A stretch of DNA of 30,989 bases from positions 1 to 30,989 of the forward strand of contig QIEW01000280.1 of the NCBI GenBank assembly GCA_003230535.1. Direction: 5' to 3'. The notes beneath the pieces are model-generated. The model was not told the origin of the DNA, ran no database searches, and saw only the letters and a program-made list of their open reading frames with translations. Position numbers and translations under genes: made by a program. Shown piece by piece: positions 14,863 through 22,730 of the stretch. Source of the stretch: a bacterium (GTDB taxonomy: Bacteria > SZUA-182 > SZUA-191). Each line of letters begins with the position of its first letter. Position 1 is the first letter of the stretch.

Positions 14863-15693
14863 ATGGGTCATCCAAAAGTAACAGTTCTAATGTCAGTCTA
14901 TAACGGAGAAAGATTCCTGCGGGAGGCTATAGAGAGCATTCTTAACCAGACATACAAATGTTTTGAGTTTTTAATCATCAACGATGGATCTACTGACCGC
15001 AGTCGGGAGATTATCCTCTCCTATAATGACCCCCGTATCAGGTTGGCTGACAATAAGCAAAACATTGGCCTTACACGATCACTAAATAAAGGCCTCGGGC
15101 TGGCTGAGGGAGGATACATCGCTCGCATGGACGCAGACGATATTTCCATGCCCGAGAGGCTTGAGATACAATTTGAATATATGGAAGCAAATCCAAATAT
15201 CGGGCTGGTGGGAAGTTACTATCTTATAATCGATGAGGACAGAAAGCCCATAAACAAACTTGCGCAAGACAATCTCCCTCTTAACCACAAAGACTTAGTG
15301 AAACACCATTTTAGAACCCACTACGTTATCGGTACGTGCTTTTATAGAAAATCTATTGTGGATTATGTCGGGATGTACGATGAGGACTTCAGGTATACCC
15401 AGGATATGGATTTTCTACTCAGGGTATCTGAGAGGTTTGAAATAGCCAACCTTCCCAGAGTATTATACAAGTGCACAATATGGAGGAACACCATAACCAG
15501 TAAGCACGGTGATTTGCAGAGACGATACAAATACCTTGCCATAAGTAAGGCGTTGTTGAGAAAAGCCGAAAAGGTATCTGAAACGGCACTGGATAGTTGT
15601 ATTTTCGAAAAGTTGTTTTCCGGCTATTACAGGGTCGTTGCCGGATATCTCCGTTGGAGGTACCGTCTCGATGAACTGACAAAGAAAGATTAG
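14863..15693 (+). CDS. GT2-family glycosyltransferase, copy 2
   Basis: A 276-aa GT-A transferase paralogous to the one at 12552. It keeps INDGSTDRSREIILSY, IARMDADDISMP and the TQDMDFLLRVSERFEIANLP segment. The region after MEANPNIGLVGS differs (YYLIIDEDRKPINKLAQDNLPLNHKDLV) and is a few residues shorter, consistent with a changed acceptor. Downstream the next GT2 starts 5 nt after its stop. The pair of duplicated GT2 genes could build two similar linkages in the repeat unit, or one may be redundant. Confidence 0.9.
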   Translation: MGHPKVTVLMSVYNGERFLREAIESILNQTYKCFEFLIINDGSTDRSREIILSYNDPRIRLADNKQNIGLTRSLNKGLGLAEGGYIARMDADDISMPERLEIQFEYMEANPNIGLVGSYYLIIDEDRKPINKLAQDNLPLNHKDLVKHHFRTHYVIGTCFYRKSIVDYVGMYDEDFRYTQDMDFLLRVSERFEIANLPRVLYKCTIWRNTITSKHGDLQRRYKYLAISKALLRKAEKVSETALDSCIFEKLFSGYYRVVAGYLRWRYRLDELTKKD

Positions 15694-15698
15694 AAGCC

Positions 15699-16580
15699 TT
15701 GGGCTTGAAATTTCGCTCCACTATCATTATACCAGTTTTCAATACGGGAGAGGTTTTGAAGGAAACCTTAGAGTGTGCCTTTTCTCAGTCTGGGGGGAAA
15801 GATGAAATCATCATCGTTGATGATGCCTCAACCGACAGGGATACGCTGGATATTATCGATGACTTCCGGAAGCGCAAATATGTAAAGGTGGTTCGTCATG
15901 AACGCAACAGAGGGCTTGGCGCTGCCCGCAATACAGGGGTGACAAATGCTTCCGCTGAGATTATCGTCCCTCTCGATGCGGATGACCTGTTAGCGCCGGG
16001 CTATTTTGAAAAGATGTTAGCGCCGTTTTCCGATCCGGCGGTCGCCTTTACCTATTGTGATGTCCAATGTTTCGGGGATTCAAATGAATTGTGGCCTTCA
16101 GCCCCCTTTGATCGCGGCAGAATTCTTCGGATGCAATACATTTGCGGCTGTTCCCCCTTTAGAAAACGTGTTCATGAGGTTGTTGGCGGGTACTGCGAGG
16201 AGGATGTCTTCCGTGACATGAACGAGGACTGGGACTTCTGGTTGAGCGTCTGCGAACAGGGATTTAAAGGAGTTTATGTTACCGGCGGTCTGTATTTGTA
16301 CCGCATACATGGCGTTAATATGTCTAAGGTGCCAAGGACATTTTCCGCCGCCATTCAGCAGCGTATGCTGGAAAGACACAAGGAATTTATTCTGAAATAT
16401 ATACCGGCGCAAAGGTTTTTGGCGCATGGATATGAAGAGACTGGATATGCGCATTTGAAAAAAAATGAACCGCTGGCGGCAATGGATTATATTTTGAAGC
16501 TGCTGACGACTCCGGGAAAGCGTCTCCAGGGGGTTAGGCTTGGAGTGGCGACGGTTAGGCATGTGTTGGGCATGTATTAA
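15699..16580 (+). CDS. GT2-family glycosyltransferase with TTG start
   Basis: A 293-aa GT-A fold protein, not a copy of the two preceding GT2s. It shows STIIIPVFNTGEVLKETLE, IIIVDDASTDRD (37-48), the LDADD metal motif (92-96), a RNRGLGAARNTG helix and NEDWDFWLSVCEQG for the catalytic acid. No ATG lies near the conserved start: TTG 15699 (or TTG 15705) is the only reasonable initiator, 5 nt after the previous stop, so translation is probably coupled. The C-terminal 60 residues are helical. Donor unknown. Confidence 0.87.
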   Translation: MGLKFRSTIIIPVFNTGEVLKETLECAFSQSGGKDEIIIVDDASTDRDTLDIIDDFRKRKYVKVVRHERNRGLGAARNTGVTNASAEIIVPLDADDLLAPGYFEKMLAPFSDPAVAFTYCDVQCFGDSNELWPSAPFDRGRILRMQYICGCSPFRKRVHEVVGGYCEEDVFRDMNEDWDFWLSVCEQGFKGVYVTGGLYLYRIHGVNMSKVPRTFSAAIQQRMLERHKEFILKYIPAQRFLAHGYEETGYAHLKKNEPLAAMDYILKLLTTPGKRLQGVRLGVATVRHVLGMY

Positions 16581-16627
16581 AACGTGTCAGCTGACATTGG
16601 CAAGTTATTTTATAAGGAAACGCAAGC

Positions 16628-17245
16628 ATGTTTAAGAGAAAATTAATTAGACTTTTCACGATAGCGTTTGAGCGATCTGGCCTTTATAAATATTCGGCAG
16701 TAAGAAAGATGTACTATGACCTACGAGTGAAAGATATTGACGATCAATGGGGAAGGTCAACCGGTGACTATGATATTTTAAGAGGCTTGATCTCTTCAAT
16801 CACAGTAAATCGCATCCTTGATATTGGATGTGGAAGTGGTCGTCTATTTCCATTATATAACAGTATGGGAATAAAAGAAGTAATCGGGCAGGACATCGCA
16901 AATAGTGCTCTCGATTTGGCAAAAGCGCGATATAATTATTCAAATATAAAACTATTAGTAAATTTACCCGTTGAGGTTCTTGATTTCCCTAAATCTTATT
17001 TTGATCTCGTTATTTCTAATCGCGTTCTGCAACATATTCCACAAAATTCCATAGAATCAACGATAGAAACCGTTTGTAGGTTAGGCAAGTTTGTATACAT
17101 CAACGAACTTTCTGATACAGATGGAGTATCTTCTGGTTCATATGTTTTTAAACATGACTATATGCGGTTATTCGGTATCTTTGGCTTTACAGTAAAAAAC
17201 AAAGGACTTAAGGGTAAACAAACATGGCTTCTATTTGGGAAATAG
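16628..17245 (+). CDS. Class I SAM-dependent methyltransferase
   Basis: A 205-aa protein with motif I RILDIGCGSGRLFPL (about 62-76), acidic motif II VIGQDIANSALDLAKARY and the post-motif FPKSYFDLVISNRVLQHIPQNS, all typical of Methyltransf_11/25 enzymes. A good AAGGAAA Shine-Dalgarno precedes the ATG. It probably O- or N-methylates a sugar of the glycan. The gene is AT-rich compared with its neighbours and is separated from them by about 50 and 90 bp rather than coupled, which suggests separate acquisition. Confidence 0.82.
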   Translation: MFKRKLIRLFTIAFERSGLYKYSAVRKMYYDLRVKDIDDQWGRSTGDYDILRGLISSITVNRILDIGCGSGRLFPLYNSMGIKEVIGQDIANSALDLAKARYNYSNIKLLVNLPVEVLDFPKSYFDLVISNRVLQHIPQNSIESTIETVCRLGKFVYINELSDTDGVSSGSYVFKHDYMRLFGIFGFTVKNKGLKGKQTWLLFGK

Positions 17246-17338
17246 GGGTAGGGTACCTATTAAAAAAACTCTCAAGCCCCCAAAATGCTCCTGCTGATTC
17301 GTATTGCAAGTGAAGCAAACTGAGTTAGAAGTGTTATT

Positions 17339-18328
17339 ATGGACTGGAAAAATAAAAAGGTGCTGGTAACCGGCGCTGGTGGCTTCATAGGTAGTTATTT
17401 GGTTAGGGCCCTGCTGCCCCGATGTGCAGCACTTACCGCTATGATAAAGTATAATTCCGGGAACAATTGGGGGAACCTTGAGCTTCTTCCGGACGATGTC
17501 CGCAGGCATATCCAGGTCGAGGCCGGAGACGTTCGAGACCCATTCTTTATCAGAAAAATAGTTAAGGATAAAAATGTGGTTTTTCATCTGGCGGCGCTGA
17601 TACCGATTCCATATTCCTATATTGCCCCGCTTAGCTACATCCAAACAAACGTAGAGGGTACCTTAAATATTATGATGGCTTGCCGGGAGCACGGCGTTGA
17701 GAAGGTGGTACATACCTCGACCAGTGAAGTCTACGGAACGGCTTTATATACTCCCATAGACGAGCAACATCCTCTATGTGCCCAATCTCCATACTCGGCG
17801 ACTAAAATTGGTGCGGACAAGATAGCTGAAAGTTTTCATCTCTCCTTCGGTTTGTCTGTTGCGACAATCCGGCCATTCAACACCTTCGGCCCAAGACAAT
17901 CCGCCAGGGCGATTATCCCTACAATTATAAGCCAGGCATTAGCCAGGGATTATATTGAGGTTGGATCGGTAGCGCCGGTAAGGGATTTTACCTTTGTAAA
18001 GGATACGGTGAATGGCTTTATCCAGATTGCTGAAAAACAAGAATCAATTGGTAAGGTAATAAATATCGGATCGGGCAAGGGAATTACGATAGATAATCTC
18101 AGTAAACTTATCTTAAAAATTTTGGGAATAGAAAAGAAAATTATTGCCGATGCGAAACGTATTCGCCCGGAGAAAAGTGAAGTTATGAAACTCATCTGCA
18201 ATAATTCAAAAGCCTGGTCTACCATCGGCTGGAAACCGCTATACACTCTTGAAGACGGGTTGAGGGAATCTGTAGAGGACATTAAACAGAATATTAATCG
18301 TTATAAGGTGTCTGTATACAATGTCTGA
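17339..18328 (+). CDS. LegB-like NAD-dependent NDP-sugar 4,6-dehydratase
   Basis: A 329-aa extended SDR. Glycine motif TGAGGFIG at 11-18, dehydratase triad T128-S129-E130 in HTSTSEVYG, and Y152/K156 in SPYSATKIGADK. Segments NWGNLELLP, FHLAALIPIPYSYIAP and RPFNTFGPRQSARAIIPTIISQAL match what I know of the LegB-type 4,6-dehydratase family, which acts on an NDP-GlcNAc-type sugar in GDP-linked legionaminate pathways. The rest of that pathway (LegG, LegI, LegF) is not in this window, so the product is more likely an NDP-4-amino-4,6-dideoxy hexose. Its 3' end overlaps by 8 nt a gene fusing a nucleotidyltransferase and an aminotransferase, which would make the donor and carry out the next step. Confidence 0.85.
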   Translation: MDWKNKKVLVTGAGGFIGSYLVRALLPRCAALTAMIKYNSGNNWGNLELLPDDVRRHIQVEAGDVRDPFFIRKIVKDKNVVFHLAALIPIPYSYIAPLSYIQTNVEGTLNIMMACREHGVEKVVHTSTSEVYGTALYTPIDEQHPLCAQSPYSATKIGADKIAESFHLSFGLSVATIRPFNTFGPRQSARAIIPTIISQALARDYIEVGSVAPVRDFTFVKDTVNGFIQIAEKQESIGKVINIGSGKGITIDNLSKLILKILGIEKKIIADAKRIRPEKSEVMKLICNNSKAWSTIGWKPLYTLEDGLRESVEDIKQNINRYKVSVYNV

Positions 18329-20198
18329 GAAAACAAAAAATCTGACGGCTGTTATTATGGCGGGGGGAAAAGGTATCCGGTTAAGCCCCCTGACAGACAA
18401 TATTCCTAAGCCCCTATTATCTATAGGTACAAAGCCTATTCTTGAATTATTGATTTGCAAGCTGAGGGATGAGCGGTTTAAAAAGATAATTATTACAACA
18501 GGATATAAGGGACGGATGATTGAAGCCTATTTTAAAAACGGTTCCCAATACGGCGTGGATATTACATATACCAGAGAAAATAAGCCTCTTGGCACCGTCG
18601 GGGCACTCACTCTTATTTCACGGAAAATAGCGGAACCCTTCTTAGTAATCAATGGAGATATCCTTACAGATCAAAATCTCGCTGTTTTTATGGAGTTTCA
18701 TATTGAATCCGGCGCCTCAATAACAGTGGGAATCAGGAAACATCAGGAAAAAGTGAGCTTCGGGGTTATCAATAGAGATGGCTCCATTCTTAGGGAAATA
18801 GAAGAAAAACCCAAATTGTATTTTGATATAGGTGCCGGAATTTACGCAATTTCTCCGCAAGTTATAGAAGAGATACCTCAGGATACATTTTTTGATTTTC
18901 CCGATTTGGTAAAGAAAATACAACAACATCAAAATATCAAATGCTATGAAATAAAAGGCTTCTGGAAAGATATTGGTCGATGGGAAGATTATGAAGAATT
19001 AAACCATAATGTTACACTATTGCAATCACTTGATTGCTATAATCCTCCATCCCCTGAAGAGCCCTCTCCCCCACCGATTAAGATTCCTATTGCCTCGCCG
19101 AATATCTCCCTAGAGGAGGCGCAAGCCTGTTTCAGCGTGGTACTCTCAGGCTTTCTAAATGAGGGCAAAAAAGTAGAAGCCTTTGAAAATAAAATAAGAG
19201 ATTATGTTGGCTGTAACCATGCGATTGCTTTCTTTAATGGAACAGTTGCTCTACACTCGCTCCTTTTAGCTCTTGGCATAAGTCATTCAGAAGATGAGGT
19301 TATTGTCCCCTCATTAACTTTTGTGTCGACTGCGACAACAGTACTTCATGCCGGGGGAAGGCCGGTTTTTGCAGATATAGATCCTTATACGTTAAACATA
19401 GCCCCTGAAGATACAGAAGCTCGCATCTCAGAAAAGACAAAGGCTATTGTTGTGGTTCACTATGCCGGACAGCCTGCGGATATAGATCGGTTTATATATC
19501 TGGCGGAAAAATATAAGCTGTATCTCATTGAAGATGCTGCTGAGGCACTCGGCGCTGAATACGATAATAAAAAAGTGGGCTCCTTTGGTATAGCGGGTAT
19601 GTTCAGTTTTACTCCTACCAAAAACATTACCACCGGTGAGGGGGGAATTATTACTACAAACGACGGATATCTGGCAAGACAACTACGGTTGCTGAAAAAC
19701 CACGGTTCTTCTGATCTATATCACCACGTGGTAGTAGGTTATAACTACCGCATGACTGAGATGCAAGGAGCAATTGGAATTGCACAGATGGAAAAGCTGC
19801 CCGGCATACTTAAAAGAAAAGAGGAGATGGCTAGTTATTTTTCGGGAAAGCTTAAGAATGTCCTAGGAATAATACCCCCTTTTCATGCAAAGCGTAGAAA
19901 ACATACTTATATGATGTTTACGGTTAGGATAGATCCTGTCCGGTGTCCATTGTCTCGGGCCGAGATTATGAAACAGTTGTTCAATATGGGAATCCAAACG
20001 AAGATATATTTCCCTCCACTTCACAAACAACCGATTTTTAGCCAATACGATATACCCTCCCCTCTCTCAGTTACCGATGCGGTGGCAGATACAATATTTT
20101 CGTTGCCGATGCATTCGCAATTAGAATATGAGCAAATCGACTATATAGTCGAATCCTTAAAATCCATTATTGTGAATGGAGGAAGTGTAAAAAAATGA
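18321..20198 (+). CDS. Fused sugar-1-phosphate nucleotidyltransferase and DegT-family aminotransferase
   Basis: One uninterrupted 625-aa frame holding two enzymes. Residues 7-235 are an NTP-transferase: GGKGIRLSPLTDNIPKPLL (15-33), the metal-binding VINGDILT (109-116), and IEEKPKLYFDIGAGIY. A Pro-rich linker (about 238-253, PPSPEEPSPPPIK) leads to a complete aminotransferase (about 254-620) with phosphate loop AFFNGTVALHSLLLAL, D405 in LIEDAAEALGAEY and Schiff-base K434 in FTPTKNITTGEGG. The first half should make an NDP-hexose, the upstream dehydratase would convert it to a 4-keto-6-deoxy sugar, and the second half would aminate it. These activities are normally separate proteins. The nucleotide (GDP, UDP or dTDP) cannot be decided by eye. 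The stop overlaps the next ATG. Confidence 0.9.
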   Translation: MSEKTKNLTAVIMAGGKGIRLSPLTDNIPKPLLSIGTKPILELLICKLRDERFKKIIITTGYKGRMIEAYFKNGSQYGVDITYTRENKPLGTVGALTLISRKIAEPFLVINGDILTDQNLAVFMEFHIESGASITVGIRKHQEKVSFGVINRDGSILREIEEKPKLYFDIGAGIYAISPQVIEEIPQDTFFDFPDLVKKIQQHQNIKCYEIKGFWKDIGRWEDYEELNHNVTLLQSLDCYNPPSPEEPSPPPIKIPIASPNISLEEAQACFSVVLSGFLNEGKKVEAFENKIRDYVGCNHAIAFFNGTVALHSLLLALGISHSEDEVIVPSLTFVSTATTVLHAGGRPVFADIDPYTLNIAPEDTEARISEKTKAIVVVHYAGQPADIDRFIYLAEKYKLYLIEDAAEALGAEYDNKKVGSFGIAGMFSFTPTKNITTGEGGIITTNDGYLARQLRLLKNHGSSDLYHHVVVGYNYRMTEMQGAIGIAQMEKLPGILKRKEEMASYFSGKLKNVLGIIPPFHAKRRKHTYMMFTVRIDPVRCPLSRAEIMKQLFNMGIQTKIYFPPLHKQPIFSQYDIPSPLSVTDAVADTIFSLPMHSQLEYEQIDYIVESLKSIIVNGGSVKK

Positions 20199-21421
20199 AG
20201 GTGGCCTACATTCAGCCTAAATCATTTTTCTGTTGGGAAGCCCTGGGGATTGGTTATCTTGGCGCTTATTGCAAGCAGCATGGATTTACTGACCAGCAGT
20301 TTTTATCTTCATTATGGGATGATGAGGATCTTATTGTTAAAAGAGCTGCCGGGGCGGATGTTATAGGTTTTTCTTGTACCTCTCCCCAGATGAGATGTGC
20401 TCTATCCCTGGCTCGCAGAATTAAGCAGCAAAATCCAAAGGTCTGGACGGTATTCGGTGGGGTTCATCCCTCAGCATTACCGGAAGAGACGGCTGCCTTG
20501 CCTGAGGTTGATAGTGTTGTCGTGGGCGAAGGCGAGGTATCTATGCTGAAGATATTGAATGGATGCCGGGATGCTATAGTAAAAAGTCCTTATATCGAAG
20601 ACATTGATACAATTCCCAACCCTGATCGGCACCTGATTAAACTGGAGAGACACCTAACCTTGACCTATGAAGGAGAAGGAAAGAGAATTACTAGTATTTT
20701 CAGCAGCCGGGCTTGTCCGTTTGGTTGTGTCTTCTGCGCGTCTAATAGTGTCTGGGGCAGAAAACAGCGCCTGCGCAGCCCTAAAAATATAATAGGTGAA
20801 TTTGAGGAACTAAGGAGTAGCTGGAATGTGGATTACATAAATTTTGCGGACGATGAAGTTGGTATAAAACGTTCTCATCTTTTAGAGGTCTGTGAGCTAT
20901 TGATCAAAAATAATAATAAAATTAATTGGGGAGTAAATATGGTGGTTAATAGCATTTCCGAAGACCTCCTCATAAAAATGAAAAGAGCGGGTTGCACAGA
21001 TATCTGGATGGGAGTGGAGAGCGGTTCGCAGCGTATCTTAAAGAGCATGAGAAAACCATTCAATGCCGAAGATGTAAAGAGGGCCTTCAAAATCACAAAG
21101 AAATACGGTTTTTCAAGACGTGCATATGTTATCCTGGGGATGCCTGATGAGACTCTTGAGGACATACGGCTTACCGACCAACTGCTCGAAGAGATCGACT
21201 CTGATGTTGTGGGATTTACAATACTGGCACCCTTCCCGGGAACCAGATTTTATAATCCCGCTAAACATAAGGATGTTGACTGGGCACAAGTTGATGAATA
21301 CAGAAACGATTTAACGGCAACCAACACCCTGACAAACGAGGCTCTTAAAGGAATACAGATGCAACTTGTAGAGAAATATAAAAAGAAGATTTCCTACCAC
21401 CATAAGCTTTATGAAAAGTAA
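20195..21421 (+). CDS. Cobalamin-type radical SAM protein (COG1032-like), third and divergent
   Basis: A 408-aa enzyme of the same architecture as those at 11236 and 13546 but only distantly similar. The predicted B12-binding-like domain (ALGIGYLGAYCKQHG, IGFSCTSPQMRCALSLAR, VFGGVHPSALPEETA, VVVGEGEVSML) is followed by the radical SAM barrel with C174-x3-C178-x2-C181 in SSRACPFGCVFC, then WMGVESGSQRILKSMRKPF. ATG overlaps the stop of the upstream fusion gene, and its 3' end overlaps a GT4 gene by 11 nt, so it is embedded in the operon. It could act on an NDP-sugar, a lipid-linked glycan or the lipid carrier; nothing in the sequence decides this. Confidence 0.82.
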   Translation: MKVAYIQPKSFFCWEALGIGYLGAYCKQHGFTDQQFLSSLWDDEDLIVKRAAGADVIGFSCTSPQMRCALSLARRIKQQNPKVWTVFGGVHPSALPEETAALPEVDSVVVGEGEVSMLKILNGCRDAIVKSPYIEDIDTIPNPDRHLIKLERHLTLTYEGEGKRITSIFSSRACPFGCVFCASNSVWGRKQRLRSPKNIIGEFEELRSSWNVDYINFADDEVGIKRSHLLEVCELLIKNNNKINWGVNMVVNSISEDLLIKMKRAGCTDIWMGVESGSQRILKSMRKPFNAEDVKRAFKITKKYGFSRRAYVILGMPDETLEDIRLTDQLLEEIDSDVVGFTILAPFPGTRFYNPAKHKDVDWAQVDEYRNDLTATNTLTNEALKGIQMQLVEKYKKKISYHHKLYEK

Positions 21422-22619
21422 ACCGGACACCTTAACGGTTATGGTAGTGGCTCCTGGTCACTCAATACATACAAAGCGTTTTGTGGAAGCACTTCTTTCG
21501 AACAGAGACAGGGTTATCAGCGTATGTGGAAGAAATCCTTTTCCCGAAGGCCGCAATGGGTTCCGGTTTTTCCCTCTGCTCCGCCCCCTGCCCGGGTCTC
21601 CTCTCGTACATGGTTTCCTGGACAGGTTCCTTGATTACAGAGCGGTTGATCGGATAATAATAAGAGTAGCCAGCCTATGGTTAAGGATGTTATGGATGTG
21701 GTTCCGGCCCGGGGTTGTTCACCTTCTGTGGCTCGATAGGATGGCCAATGTGTGCCTGGCCGGTGGCTTGAGGCCCCTTGTATTGAACTGCTGGGGTTCG
21801 GACATCAATCAGCATTTTCTTCCTGATGCCGACCCGTACGAGTGTGAACTCTGCCGTCAGGCCCTGTTAGGGGCGGACCTGGTCATTTGTGATACACCTG
21901 ACATTATCGAAAAATGCAGGGAGATAGCTGGTACCACCGTTGAATCGGCTCTCCTCCATCTTGGCGTGGACACAAAGAAATTTTCTCCAAGACCTCCGAA
22001 TATACGCAAGATGTGGAGGGAGATGCTTGATATACCTTTAGATGCAAAGGTGTTAGTATCCATGCGAGCATGCCATCCAATGTACGGACACCATCTCATA
22101 CTGGAGGCGTTTTCCATGGCCTGCAAGAGAATATCAGAAGACGTCTTCCTCGTCTTTAAAACATACAATATAGAAATTTATCCCGACAATCAAGGTTACG
22201 AAGAGAGTCTTTGCCGGAGAGCCGAGGAGCTTGGAATCTCCAGCAGGATTCGCTGGTTAGGAACCGTGCCCTTTGAACAATTGCCTGACATATACGCTTT
22301 ATCCGATATCGTCATCAATTATCCGGAAATGGATACGCTGGGAGTAACACTGCTGGAAGCCGCATCATGCAAAAAACGCATTATTACCTGCAATCTGCCG
22401 AGTTATCGAGGGACATTTGTTGAGAAGTATGCTAAGTTAGTTCCCCGCGGGGATCTGAAAAAGCTGGAGGATGCGATCGTTGAAGCTGTAACCATGCCAT
22501 CTCAAGCCAGTGGCTCCCTTTTGGAAGAGGCCCGCCGCCTAGTTGAGGAATATCACAGCTACAACAGGTTTTCTCAAAAACTTAAGGCAATTAATGAGAG
22601 ATTTGCCTCAAACCCTTAG
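21411..22619 (+). CDS. GT4-type (GT-B) glycosyltransferase
   Basis: A 402-aa protein with N-terminal Rossmann start LTVMVVAPGHSIHTKRFVEALLSN. The C-terminal Glycos_transf_1 domain shows KVLVSMRACHPMYGHHLILEAF (about 209-230), IRWLGTVPFEQLPDIYALSDIVINYPEMDTLGVTLLEAASC (about 278-320) and a final helix. The donor-phosphate binding E-x7-E motif is atypical, with MDTLG where SEGFG usually stands. Start overlaps the radical SAM gene by 11 nt. GC content is higher than in most neighbours. Confidence 0.85.
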   Translation: MKSKPDTLTVMVVAPGHSIHTKRFVEALLSNRDRVISVCGRNPFPEGRNGFRFFPLLRPLPGSPLVHGFLDRFLDYRAVDRIIIRVASLWLRMLWMWFRPGVVHLLWLDRMANVCLAGGLRPLVLNCWGSDINQHFLPDADPYECELCRQALLGADLVICDTPDIIEKCREIAGTTVESALLHLGVDTKKFSPRPPNIRKMWREMLDIPLDAKVLVSMRACHPMYGHHLILEAFSMACKRISEDVFLVFKTYNIEIYPDNQGYEESLCRRAEELGISSRIRWLGTVPFEQLPDIYALSDIVINYPEMDTLGVTLLEAASCKKRIITCNLPSYRGTFVEKYAKLVPRGDLKKLEDAIVEAVTMPSQASGSLLEEARRLVEEYHSYNRFSQKLKAINERFASNP

Positions 22620-22730
22620 GGAACAGTTGAGGAAAAGACGGCATGATACAAAGATATGGCAGCTGTTATAAAGGACAAGGGTTGAATAAAAAATTTCCTT
22701 TTAAGAAGATAGGGATAAGTATGAGGTATA

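Larger units (their letters stand above)
11236..15693 (+). repeat. Tandem duplication of a radical SAM + GT2 module
   Basis: Copy 1 is 11236-13397 and copy 2 is 13546-15693. The radical SAM proteins look about four-fifths identical by eye, and the GT2 proteins clearly less but still most of their length. Divergence is uneven: 11593-11693 and 13900-14000 differ at only one of 101 positions, whereas flanking sequence differs every few codons. That patch suggests gene conversion after the duplication. The 148 bp between the copies has no counterpart after copy 2. Confidence 0.85.

Noticed and set aside
17339-20198. Legionaminic acid pathway, suggested by the LegB-like dehydratase
   Set aside because: No LegG, LegI, LegH or LegF homologue is present in the window, so only the early amino-sugar steps can be claimed.
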